Below are positions 51,165-59,192 of a DNA stretch of 64,000 bases, one piece after another (position 1 is the first letter of the stretch; the number at the start of each line of letters is the position of its first letter). The translations under genes and the position numbers were made by a program. The notes beneath the pieces are model-generated. The model saw only the letters and a program-made list of their open reading frames with translations. It searched no databases and was not told the DNA's origin. This DNA is from Desulfocicer sp963675955 (GTDB lineage: Bacteria; Desulfobacterota; Desulfobacteria; Desulfobacterales; Desulfobacteraceae), in NCBI GenBank assembly GCA_963675955.2, contig CAXXVR010000009.1, forward strand, positions 248,001 through 312,000. Reading direction: 5' to 3'.

Positions 51165-51707
51165 ATGTCCCAGTTTCCTGGTTCATTAAAGGGACGTCTG
51201 ATCATGGCCATGCCGGGCCTGCCGGATCCCAATTTCGCCCAGAGTGTCACCTGCATATGTGAACACAATGCCTCTGGAGCCCTGGGGTTTATCATTAACC
51301 GGGTGCATCCACTTTTGACCATCCGGGAACTTTTTTCCGATCTGAAAATGCCCCTGGTGGATGATATGGATAAAATGCCCGTTTACCTTGGTGGGCCTGT
51401 GCAGCCGGGGGCGGTGTTTGTACTCCATGGTGCGCCCTTTGACTGGGAGGGGTGTATACCGGTGACCCGGGACATCGCCTTAAGCAATACCCGGGATATC
51501 CTCATGGCCCTTGGCCAGGGTCGGGGGCCTGAACAGGCCATGATTATTCTTGGATGTGCGGGATGGGCACCCATGCAGCTGGATGCGGAAATGACCGAAA
51601 ATTCCTGGCTGGTGGGAACTCTGTCCATGGACATTTTGTTTAAAACCCGGGTGGAAGCCCGCTGGGAACAGGCCATGATGCACATGGACATGGATTGGGG
51701 AACGTGA
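51165..51707 (+). CDS. yqgE: YqgE/AlgH family protein (UPF0301)
   Basis: 180 residues. LKGRLIMAMPGLPDPNFAQSVTCICEHN, GALGFIINR, LGGPVQPGAVFVLH and ILGCAGWAPMQLDAEMTENSWL are all family hallmarks. Function is not well understood; named from effects on alginate regulation in Pseudomonas. It is packed between manC and the dynamin-like GTPase, which starts inside its stop. Confidence 0.92.
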   Translation: MSQFPGSLKGRLIMAMPGLPDPNFAQSVTCICEHNASGALGFIINRVHPLLTIRELFSDLKMPLVDDMDKMPVYLGGPVQPGAVFVLHGAPFDWEGCIPVTRDIALSNTRDILMALGQGRGPEQAMIILGCAGWAPMQLDAEMTENSWLVGTLSMDILFKTRVEARWEQAMMHMDMDWGT

Positions 51708-54016
51708 ACAGGGCATACGAAGCAGATCCGGGAGTAAAAATACCCACTACCTCTTCCCGGGAGAGGATAACGAATCATGACGTCCATGGGGCAATTGTGG
51801 ATGACATTATCCACATGGCTGACAATTTGGCGACACTTTTTGAACGCATGAAAACCATCCCCGGCATGTATGATCATGGGACCGCATCCCAGCACGGAAT
51901 CTGCACCCGGGTGCCCCATCAGATTACCTCCGGTCTAATTCGTATTGCCGTGGTGGGGTCCATAAAATCAGGGAAAAGTACCTGTGTCAATGCCCTTGTG
52001 GGTGAAGAGATTTTAAAGAGAGGGGCCGGGGTCATCACTGCCATGGTCACCCGGATACGTCCGGGCACCACCCCTGTGGCCCGGGTATTTCTTAAATCCT
52101 GGGATGAGATCAACGAGACGTTGAGGCGGTCCCTTGTTCTTTTTCCAGGTCATCTGGTCCCAGTTGAGGGGGTAAGTCCAGAATCCTTTGACCTGAGAAG
52201 AAAAAAAGATCGTCGCTTTCTCCGGGCCGTGTCCTTGCAGTTCGGTGGTGGCCAGGGACTTACCCCCCGGGGGATGCAGCCTGAATTTGTACGCATTCGC
52301 CAGGCTCTGGAGGGGTATGACAGAGTTCGCCATCTGGTGCAGGCCGATCCGGTGACTCTCACCTTCGACGGCGATGATTTTAATGGACATCACCTGTTCA
52401 CCGGTGACGGTGCCGCCGCTTTTTTTGCCGACGATGTGATGCTGGAAATACCCGATGCTTCCCTTGGACAGGGGGTGGAACTGGCAGACTGCCAGGGCAG
52501 TGATTCCACAGATCCCTGCCACCTGGCCCAGATCCAGGATTATCTGGTTGCAGCCAATATGATTATCTATGTCATCAGCAGTCGCATGGGGCTGCGGGAA
52601 GCGGACGTGGTGTTTCTGCATATGATTCAGGAAATGGGCCTGATGGACAACATTCTCTTTGTGCTCAATGTGGACCTTGGGGAGCATGGGTGCCTGGAGG
52701 ATCTTAAAGGCCTGGAAGAGCGGGTGAAAAATGAGCTGGCCTGTGTGCATCCCCAGCCCCGTGTGCATACCGTTTCCTGCCTTAATGCCCTTTATCGTGC
52801 ACTTGAAAATCGCCTTTTACCGGTGGACAGGGAACGTATTCATCTATGGGAGCAAGTACCGGGACTCATGGGTTATACCAGGGGGGAAGAAACGCTTTTT
52901 CTAGCCCATCTGAAACAAAAAATTCGACAGGATCGTTTCTCCCTGATGGTGGAAAACAATATCCAGCGCATGGGGGTTGCCTGTGCCTTTGCTGGACGTC
53001 GGATTCAGATGTTTTTTGATCTTTTATCCCGGGACCAGGAACGGGTTGATCATGCGGTGAGAGAACTTAAACGCATGAAATCCCAGGGCGAAAGCTTAAG
53101 GGGCATGGTTCGAAAAACCACCCTGGCTGCTGCAGAAACTCTGGAGACGGAAATTCGTACCCGGATTCATCGTTTCTTTCATCCCCGGAAAGGTGATCCC
53201 GGTCGGGGCATCAGATCCTTTATACAGAGCCACCCCATGGACACCGGTAATCGAGATGATGCACTGGCTGCATCGGGATTCAATCAGACACTGTACGGCA
53301 TGTTCCAGGGGTTTCGTACCGATCTGGATTATTACATGACCCTTCGTTTCAACCCTCTGGTTACGACCTTTATTCGGGAACAGGAGGCATACATAGCTGC
53401 CCATTTTATGGTTTTATATGATACCTGTCACATGGATACCCGGACACTCCTGGCAGAACTCACCGCCGGGGACAATACCCCAGATGGGGTAAATGCCCCC
53501 CATGTCCTGCCGGAAAAACAGGTGTCTCCAGTGGACATTTCCGCCGTCAAGGGGATTCTGGGACTGGAGCCCCCCAGGGCAAAGCTGGCAACAGCCTACA
53601 GTGCCAGGATACGTATGGATGCCATGGCTGGCCTGGGTCTGCATTCCCTTGTGGCCATCGTGTCCAGACTTTTGCAAAAGCCCTTTGCTTCCCCTTTTTC
53701 CACGGCCTTTGCCAACGGAGAGCGCCGAATTCGAAAAGAGGCCCTGCGCTGCATGACCCTTCATTTAAAGACCTGCAGGGATACCCTGGAAAAAGAATAT
53801 TTTTTAAAATTAATCCATGCCGTATCCCGGGATTTCCAGGAAAAAATGATGGCGGAATTTGAAAGTGGGGATCTTGAAATGTCAAAAATTGAGGCCCTGG
53901 TGACAGCGGATTATACAGAAAAACACCAGCGTCGTCAGGGTCTGGAAGCCATGCTTCAGGATCATCTGCGGATCAGCGGTGATATGGATGATCTGCATAT
54001 CCATTATCCCCATTGA
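51704..54016 (+). CDS. Dynamin-family GTPase (bacterial dynamin-like protein)
   Basis: 770 residues. P-loop GSIKSGKSTCVNALVGEEIL (about 85-104), a switch-I Thr in GVITAMVTRI, G3 ELADCQGSD (DxxG, about 262-265) and a G4 region LFVLNVDLGEH (about 321-325) that lacks the usual Lys. Long helical stretches (about 385-480 and 660-770) form the predicted stalk. Bacterial dynamins remodel membranes. GTG at 51704 overlaps the yqgE stop (GTGA); TTG 51695 and later ATGs are alternatives. Bacterial dynamins often come in pairs; no second one is adjacent. Confidence 0.8.
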   Translation: MNRAYEADPGVKIPTTSSRERITNHDVHGAIVDDIIHMADNLATLFERMKTIPGMYDHGTASQHGICTRVPHQITSGLIRIAVVGSIKSGKSTCVNALVGEEILKRGAGVITAMVTRIRPGTTPVARVFLKSWDEINETLRRSLVLFPGHLVPVEGVSPESFDLRRKKDRRFLRAVSLQFGGGQGLTPRGMQPEFVRIRQALEGYDRVRHLVQADPVTLTFDGDDFNGHHLFTGDGAAAFFADDVMLEIPDASLGQGVELADCQGSDSTDPCHLAQIQDYLVAANMIIYVISSRMGLREADVVFLHMIQEMGLMDNILFVLNVDLGEHGCLEDLKGLEERVKNELACVHPQPRVHTVSCLNALYRALENRLLPVDRERIHLWEQVPGLMGYTRGEETLFLAHLKQKIRQDRFSLMVENNIQRMGVACAFAGRRIQMFFDLLSRDQERVDHAVRELKRMKSQGESLRGMVRKTTLAAAETLETEIRTRIHRFFHPRKGDPGRGIRSFIQSHPMDTGNRDDALAASGFNQTLYGMFQGFRTDLDYYMTLRFNPLVTTFIREQEAYIAAHFMVLYDTCHMDTRTLLAELTAGDNTPDGVNAPHVLPEKQVSPVDISAVKGILGLEPPRAKLATAYSARIRMDAMAGLGLHSLVAIVSRLLQKPFASPFSTAFANGERRIRKEALRCMTLHLKTCRDTLEKEYFLKLIHAVSRDFQEKMMAEFESGDLEMSKIEALVTADYTEKHQRRQGLEAMLQDHLRISGDMDDLHIHYPH

Positions 54017-54028
54017 GGGGGGGAGTGG

Positions 54029-54052
54029 GTATTGGGTGCTGGGGTGCTTATG
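54029..54052 (+). repeat. Short GGGTATTGGGTGCTGG array
   Basis: GTGGGTATTGGGTGCTGGGG just after the GTPase stop resembles the core array of R4 but lacks R4 flanks. Confidence 0.5.
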
Positions 54053-54162
54053 TATTCTGATCAGGCCCTGGTTTTTTTGGAAGTGGTGATTTTGTCATGA
54101 CGGGGATTCATGGTATCATGATGTCATGGAGTCCCTGGATATATCCAACCGAAATGGGAGAT

Positions 54163-54226
54163 GGGTCACAACACTGGACTGAACCCGTTGGTCCAACAAT
54201 ATGATGACTGGCCCATGTTATGACTG
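54163..54226. repeat. R2 palindromic repeat, copy e
   Basis: GGGTCACAACACTGG pairs with CCCATGTTATGACT around GTCCAACAATATGATGACTGG. Same orientation and core as copy a. Located 28 bases before the Usp start. Confidence 0.75.
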
Positions 54227-54254
54227 AGTCCTGACATGGCCTAAGGAGGTTCAA

Positions 54255-54704
54255 ATGAACATTAAACGTATTCTCTGCTGTGTGGATTTTTCTTCCAATG
54301 CCGACAAGGCCTTTGAGACGGCACTGGACCTTACCCAGAAGTATGATGCACAACTTCATCTGCTCCATGTGCTTCCCCCGGTGATAAGCCCTTTGATCAC
54401 TGACATTGATCTGGTTGTGCCGGCGGAATCTTCCACTGCGCTGGTGGAAAAGCTGGCCGATCAGATGATTCATACCTATGGCCAGCGCATTCCGTCGTCA
54501 ACGGATCATGTGCTCCGGGTCCGGGAGGGACATGTGTCATCGGAGATACTTCATTATATTGAATCAGAAAATATTGATCTGATTATTGTAGGTGCCTACG
54601 GGCTTTCGGGCATGGAGCTGGTTCTTTTTGGAAGTGTGGCCAAACGTATTGCTCACAAGGCCACCTGCTCGGTGATGATCGTCCGCAACGTGGATACGGC
54701 ATAG
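54255..54704 (+). CDS. Universal stress protein UspA family
   Basis: 149 residues. IKRILCCVDFSSNADKAFETAL and the C-terminal IIVGAYGLSGMELVLFGSVAKRIAHKATCSVMIV, the Usp ATP-site pattern (GxxG...GS). Cytoplasmic stress factor. Start follows AAGGAGG. Followed 25 bases later by the YpsA-type gene and apparently the first of an operon reaching mscS. Confidence 0.9.
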   Translation: MNIKRILCCVDFSSNADKAFETALDLTQKYDAQLHLLHVLPPVISPLITDIDLVVPAESSTALVEKLADQMIHTYGQRIPSSTDHVLRVREGHVSSEILHYIESENIDLIIVGAYGLSGMELVLFGSVAKRIAHKATCSVMIVRNVDTA

Positions 54705-54729
54705 TCCCTGCCATGGGAAACAGACAACC

Positions 54730-55551
54730 ATGATACGAAAAATTATTTCCGGTGGTCAGACCGGGGCCGATCGTGCGGCCCTTGACACGGCCATTAAATT
54801 TAACTTGGCACATGGTGGATGGGTTCCTGCGGGCAGGAAAGCTGAAGATGGGGTGATTCCCCCGGTGTATCACATGGACGAAATGCCAACGGATGATTAT
54901 GCCCGGCGAACGGAACAAAACATCCGGGATGCCCAGGCCACTGTCATTATAGCAAGGGGATCCCTTGAAGGGGGATCGCTTCTGACCCGGAAACTGGCCC
55001 TGTCCCTCAACAAACCCCTGTGTCACATTGATCTTGATGACGTGGATGAATTTCAGGCAGCAATGATACTTCAAGATTTCTTCGGGAGCCATCCCGTGCA
55101 GGTTGTGAATATTGCCGGACCCAGGGCCAGTCGAGATCCGGGAATTTACTGGTCGGTGAAGGGGATACTGGAGACCCTTATTTTCATGGAAATGATGGTA
55201 GATACCCCAGAATCCATTCCCACCGAAGATACCCTTTTAATGGAGCGCCGTTCCCAGGCCCGGTGTGTCACCGTGGAGGAGGCTGTGGCATTCATTGCCC
55301 AGGATTTGAATCTGCGTACCCGGTGTATAGTGGCCGCCATGGATCACCGGACCATTGCCACCTGTTATTTTGCCATGTCCGATGCCATCAAGGTAAAAAT
55401 GGGGTTGGACACCGGTAACGATGCGCTTCTTGCCCATTGTGCCCAAAGGGCTGGAATAAAACATCTCACCCCGGAGGATGCCGCCATGGTGATTTTAAAG
55501 GCATTAAAAGCCCGTCTGGAAGTGGATCACGTTTTGCGGGTGGTGACATGA
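54730..55551 (+). CDS. YpsA/SLOG-family (putative molybdenum-carrier) protein with extra C-terminal domain
   Basis: 273 residues. Residues 1-155 match the putative molybdenum-carrier/SLOG fold: IISGGQTGADRAALDTAI (nucleotide-binding loop), GWVPAGRKAEDG, YARRTEQNIRDAQATVIIARG. The remaining ~115 residues (from about 160) are a helical domain I do not recognise. SLOG proteins bind nucleotide-derived ligands; substrate is unknown. Its stop overlaps the rhomboid start by 4 bases. Confidence 0.8.
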   Translation: MIRKIISGGQTGADRAALDTAIKFNLAHGGWVPAGRKAEDGVIPPVYHMDEMPTDDYARRTEQNIRDAQATVIIARGSLEGGSLLTRKLALSLNKPLCHIDLDDVDEFQAAMILQDFFGSHPVQVVNIAGPRASRDPGIYWSVKGILETLIFMEMMVDTPESIPTEDTLLMERRSQARCVTVEEAVAFIAQDLNLRTRCIVAAMDHRTIATCYFAMSDAIKVKMGLDTGNDALLAHCAQRAGIKHLTPEDAAMVILKALKARLEVDHVLRVVT

Positions 55552-56531
55552 TTCCCATCCGGGATACCACCTTGTCCCGCACCGTGCCTGTGGCCACCTG
55601 GACGATCATGGGCATCAATGCACTTGTTTTCCTTGCCCAGTGCCAGATGGGGCCGGAACACCTGGAGCGCTTCATATATATTTATGGCCTGGTGCCGGCA
55701 AAATTTACCGTTCCCGAGATTTCTGCCTGGTTTTCCCTGGGCCAGAAGCTCTTTTCCTTTCTGTCCTACATGTTTCTCCATGGTGGATTCTGGCATTTCC
55801 TGGGCAATATGTGGTTTCTTTATCTCTTTGGGGATAATGTTGAGGATCACCTGGGAGTCCCCGCCTACATCGGGTTTTACGTTGGCGGTGGCATAGCCTC
55901 GGCCCTGTTTCACTTTCTGCTCAATCCCATGTCTGCGGTACCCACCATTGGTGCCAGTGGTGCCATTGCCGCAGTGATGGGGGCCTATTTCATCCTGTAT
56001 CCCCGGGCCAGGATTCTCACCCTGATTCCCATTATCATCATTCCCTGGTTTGTAGAAATTCCAGCCTTTCTGTTTTTGGGGTTCTGGTTTGTCATGCAAT
56101 TTTTCAATGCCGCCGGCAGCAGCGGCGGGGCCGGTATCGCCTGGTGGGCCCATGTGGGGGGATTTGTGGCCGGAGTGCTCATGATTCGATGGATACCAGG
56201 AATGCCTGGTGCCAGCTCTGATACACAACAGCGGGTGCCCCGGATGATGCAGCGCACCACCTCGCCCAGACTCCAGGTGATTCATGCCACCCCCATTCCC
56301 GGCACACTTGACCTTGCTGGCACCTTGGAGATCACCACGGTGGAGGCCCTGACCGGTGCCCGGAAAATTGTCAATATTCCCTGGGGCTTTTACAAAAGAA
56401 TTTACCGGGTCACCGTTCCTGCCGGGGTAAAGCCCGGTGCCCGGCTGCGCCTGGCCGGCATGGGACAGTCATCTGGACCCCATATCCGTGGGGACATGTA
56501 TCTTAACATTGAGATCCGTCATGGATTTTAA
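55548..56531 (+). CDS. Rhomboid intramembrane protease fused to a DnaJ C-terminal-like domain
   Basis: 327 residues. Six membrane segments fill about 15-215: HGGFWHFLGN (H83, N87), catalytic Ser138 in GASGA and His202 in AHVGGF, the rhomboid dyad. After ~25 linker residues, about 252-325 matches DnaJ domain C: DLAGTLEITTVEALTGARK, VTVPAGVKPGARLRLAGMG, RGDMYLNIEI. That domain binds client peptides, so it could hand clients to the protease on the cytoplasmic side. No J domain. ATG 55548 overlaps the YpsA gene; its 3' end overlaps ydbH by 11 bases. Confidence 0.88.
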   Translation: MIPIRDTTLSRTVPVATWTIMGINALVFLAQCQMGPEHLERFIYIYGLVPAKFTVPEISAWFSLGQKLFSFLSYMFLHGGFWHFLGNMWFLYLFGDNVEDHLGVPAYIGFYVGGGIASALFHFLLNPMSAVPTIGASGAIAAVMGAYFILYPRARILTLIPIIIIPWFVEIPAFLFLGFWFVMQFFNAAGSSGGAGIAWWAHVGGFVAGVLMIRWIPGMPGASSDTQQRVPRMMQRTTSPRLQVIHATPIPGTLDLAGTLEITTVEALTGARKIVNIPWGFYKRIYRVTVPAGVKPGARLRLAGMGQSSGPHIRGDMYLNIEIRHGF

Positions 56532-59175
56532 ATCCATATTAAAATGGTTTTTTGTCACCGGAACAGGGTTTTTGATTCTGATCCTGGTGGTACTGCCCCA
56601 TGTGCTGGCCCCCCTTACCCAGTGGGGGATTGACAGGTTCATCGCCTCCCGTTCAGGCCCGGCTGCCCTTAAAGTCAGTGTCCGGCACATGGGTCTTACA
56701 GGTGCTACCATGGGGCACATCCGTCTTGGCAGCCATACCCTGGCCGATGCGGTGACGGTGGATTATCCACTGTCTGGCCTTGTACAGGGTCGACCCGGCC
56801 CTGTGCGCATCTCCGGTCTTAATATCAGAAGTATCCTCATGGACCAGGGCATCCGCTTCCCCGATGTGGATCTGATGTTTCCCCGGGACCAGAATATTTC
56901 AACTCCTTCTGTTTCGCCGGGGCAGGGGGTTACTCTCCAGGAACTGCTGCGTCATTTTCCCCCTCTGGTGGATATCAGTCATTCCCGTTTTTCCATGTCA
57001 CTTAAGGGCAGGAACCTTGATATTCCCTTTGATATGTCTGTAAAGATACCTACGGGGAAAAAGGAGGTTCTCCTGGATTTTTACCTGTCCTTGCTGGGGC
57101 AGTCCATCCTGGGTGGGGGAATATTAAATTCAACAGGCGGTGTGAAACAACTTGGGGTGAAAGCCCGGAAAATGGATTTCAGTGCCTTCAATGACCTGTT
57201 GCATGCATGGGTTCCCGGGGTTAATCTCGGGGAAAAAGGTGATGTAACCATTACAGGCAAGGATTCGGGAACGGTTGAAATACGGGTGTCCCGTATCCGT
57301 ATTGATGGGCCTGTACCCCTTTGCCTTGGCAATCTTGTGGTAACTCTGACCATGGCCCATGGTGAAAAAATTTTCTCCGGGGAAAGCCTTTTTCCCATAC
57401 ATGGCCGGTTTTCCTTCCAATTGAACAGAGACCCCATGCCGCCCCTTTTACTGGGCGGTGAATTGATAATGGACGGGGTAGGAAACTGGCAGTTCACCGT
57501 CATGGATAGCAACCCGGACGATGCAGAAATGTTTTTTCGGTACGGGGATATGGAAATTCTTCTGGATCGGGGGATTGATTTCAAGGTCACCGCCAGGGGC
57601 AAGTCCCGGGCAGGACAGATTCAGCTCCAGATGGCTGCCCGGGATATTTTGTTTCAGAATATTCCCTTGCCGGTGACCTTGTCCCGACTGCTTGTCAACG
57701 GCACTGGCCGGTTTAATTTTTCTCCCGGGGGTACCGGGCTTGCCATGGATCTGAAGACAACCCTGGGACGCGTGGAAGGAACAGGCTCTGAACTGCAGGT
57801 GATTTTTCCCGGGGGGAACCTTGGGCTTACCCTTCTTGTGGATGGCCGGGGACAGCCGCGCATCACCGGTACCGTAAAGGTGGAAAATGGCAGTTTTTCC
57901 CGGCTGGGGACAGCTCCCCTGAAGGTGTCGGGGATTCATCTGACTCTTCCCTTTTCCTGGCCCCTGAAAACGGGTGTTCCCCCGGGTGCTTTCAGCGGAA
58001 AAGATATTTCCTTTAACGGCCATTCCCTTGCCTCCATGGGTGGAGAAATCGTTCAGACCCCACGGGGTCTGGGGATATCTGGAATGCTTACCTTTCCTTT
58101 TTTTGCCAATGTACCGTCCCCTCGAAAAACGGCCGATGCTGTGGTCGTCAACTTTCCCCATGCACGTTTTACCCTGAACTTACCTTTTCTGCTGGCTTCG
58201 TCATCGGTCATGGATTTGACATGGGATATGCCCGGGTTTTCCATCACCCATGGCATGGTCCATAAAACCGGACTCATACCCCCGGATATGATCCTGCCTT
58301 CATTTAATGCTACCCTGGCAGCCCAGGGAAAAATGGTGCTGGGGGGAGAAAACCAGCAGAATCGATTGCAGATGGATGTAAGCCATGGCACCCTTGCCAC
58401 AGCGGATAATTCCCTTGAAATAAACGGTATCAATGCACGTCTTGTGCTCGATGATCTGCCCCGGATAAAAAGTGCTCCGGGTATGGTGGTGACCATGGAT
58501 TCACTACGGTTAAATAAGATGATGGCCACGGATGTCCACATTGGCTACACCATTGAATCCCAGACAGATCTGCTTCTGGAAAGGCTGTCTTTTAACTGGT
58601 GCGGGGGGGAGGTTACCACAGGGGCCACCCGTTTTTCCACCGGCCTTGATGCCTACCACATGCGTTTATTCTGTCATCGGTTACGTTTTGTAGATCTTCT
58701 GCAGCAGGTAGGATCATTTAAAGCCGTGGGGGAGGGCAGTTTGAACGGCCAGATTCCCGTATCCTGGGTCAAGGGGGAGCTTTCCTTTGATAACGGTTTT
58801 CTCTACTCCACCCCGGGCCTTGGGGGAACCATACAGGTATCCAACACCGAGGTTCTCACCGCCGGCATTCCCGTCAATACTCCCCAGTTTGGTCAGATGG
58901 ACCTGGCCCGGGAGGCGTTGAAAAACTATAGCTATAAATGGGCCCGGGTGGGCTTTAATACCCGGGGAGAGGATCTCATGGTAAAACTGGAATTTGATGG
59001 CAGCCCCGAAAGCATTCTGCCCTTTGAATATAAAAAAGACATGGGGGGATTTGTCCGGGTGGATGCCGCAAGTCCTGGATCTCGTTTTCAGGGTATCAAG
59101 CTGGATGTAAATTTGAACCTGCCCTTTAACCGGGTGATGAGGCTTGGTAATCGGCTAAATAATCTGTTTCATTAA
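56521..59175 (+). CDS. YdbH-family intermembrane (AsmA-like) lipid-transport protein
   Basis: 884 residues. One N-terminal membrane helix (about 10-30, FVTGTGFLILILVVL), then a very long beta-rich periplasmic region of repeating short strands, as in bridge-like AsmA/YdbH/TamB proteins. The C-terminus carries the YdbH pattern GGTIQVSNTEVLTAG... ALKNYSYKWARVGFN ... LEFDGSPESILPFEYKK. YdbH works with YnbE as a phospholipid bridge between membranes. The C-terminal tail NRVMRLGNRLNNLFH is basic. Overlaps the rhomboid gene. Confidence 0.87.
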   Translation: MDFKSILKWFFVTGTGFLILILVVLPHVLAPLTQWGIDRFIASRSGPAALKVSVRHMGLTGATMGHIRLGSHTLADAVTVDYPLSGLVQGRPGPVRISGLNIRSILMDQGIRFPDVDLMFPRDQNISTPSVSPGQGVTLQELLRHFPPLVDISHSRFSMSLKGRNLDIPFDMSVKIPTGKKEVLLDFYLSLLGQSILGGGILNSTGGVKQLGVKARKMDFSAFNDLLHAWVPGVNLGEKGDVTITGKDSGTVEIRVSRIRIDGPVPLCLGNLVVTLTMAHGEKIFSGESLFPIHGRFSFQLNRDPMPPLLLGGELIMDGVGNWQFTVMDSNPDDAEMFFRYGDMEILLDRGIDFKVTARGKSRAGQIQLQMAARDILFQNIPLPVTLSRLLVNGTGRFNFSPGGTGLAMDLKTTLGRVEGTGSELQVIFPGGNLGLTLLVDGRGQPRITGTVKVENGSFSRLGTAPLKVSGIHLTLPFSWPLKTGVPPGAFSGKDISFNGHSLASMGGEIVQTPRGLGISGMLTFPFFANVPSPRKTADAVVVNFPHARFTLNLPFLLASSSVMDLTWDMPGFSITHGMVHKTGLIPPDMILPSFNATLAAQGKMVLGGENQQNRLQMDVSHGTLATADNSLEINGINARLVLDDLPRIKSAPGMVVTMDSLRLNKMMATDVHIGYTIESQTDLLLERLSFNWCGGEVTTGATRFSTGLDAYHMRLFCHRLRFVDLLQQVGSFKAVGEGSLNGQIPVSWVKGELSFDNGFLYSTPGLGGTIQVSNTEVLTAGIPVNTPQFGQMDLAREALKNYSYKWARVGFNTRGEDLMVKLEFDGSPESILPFEYKKDMGGFVRVDAASPGSRFQGIKLDVNLNLPFNRVMRLGNRLNNLFH

Positions 59176-59192
59176 CAAAGGAGGTGCCTGCC

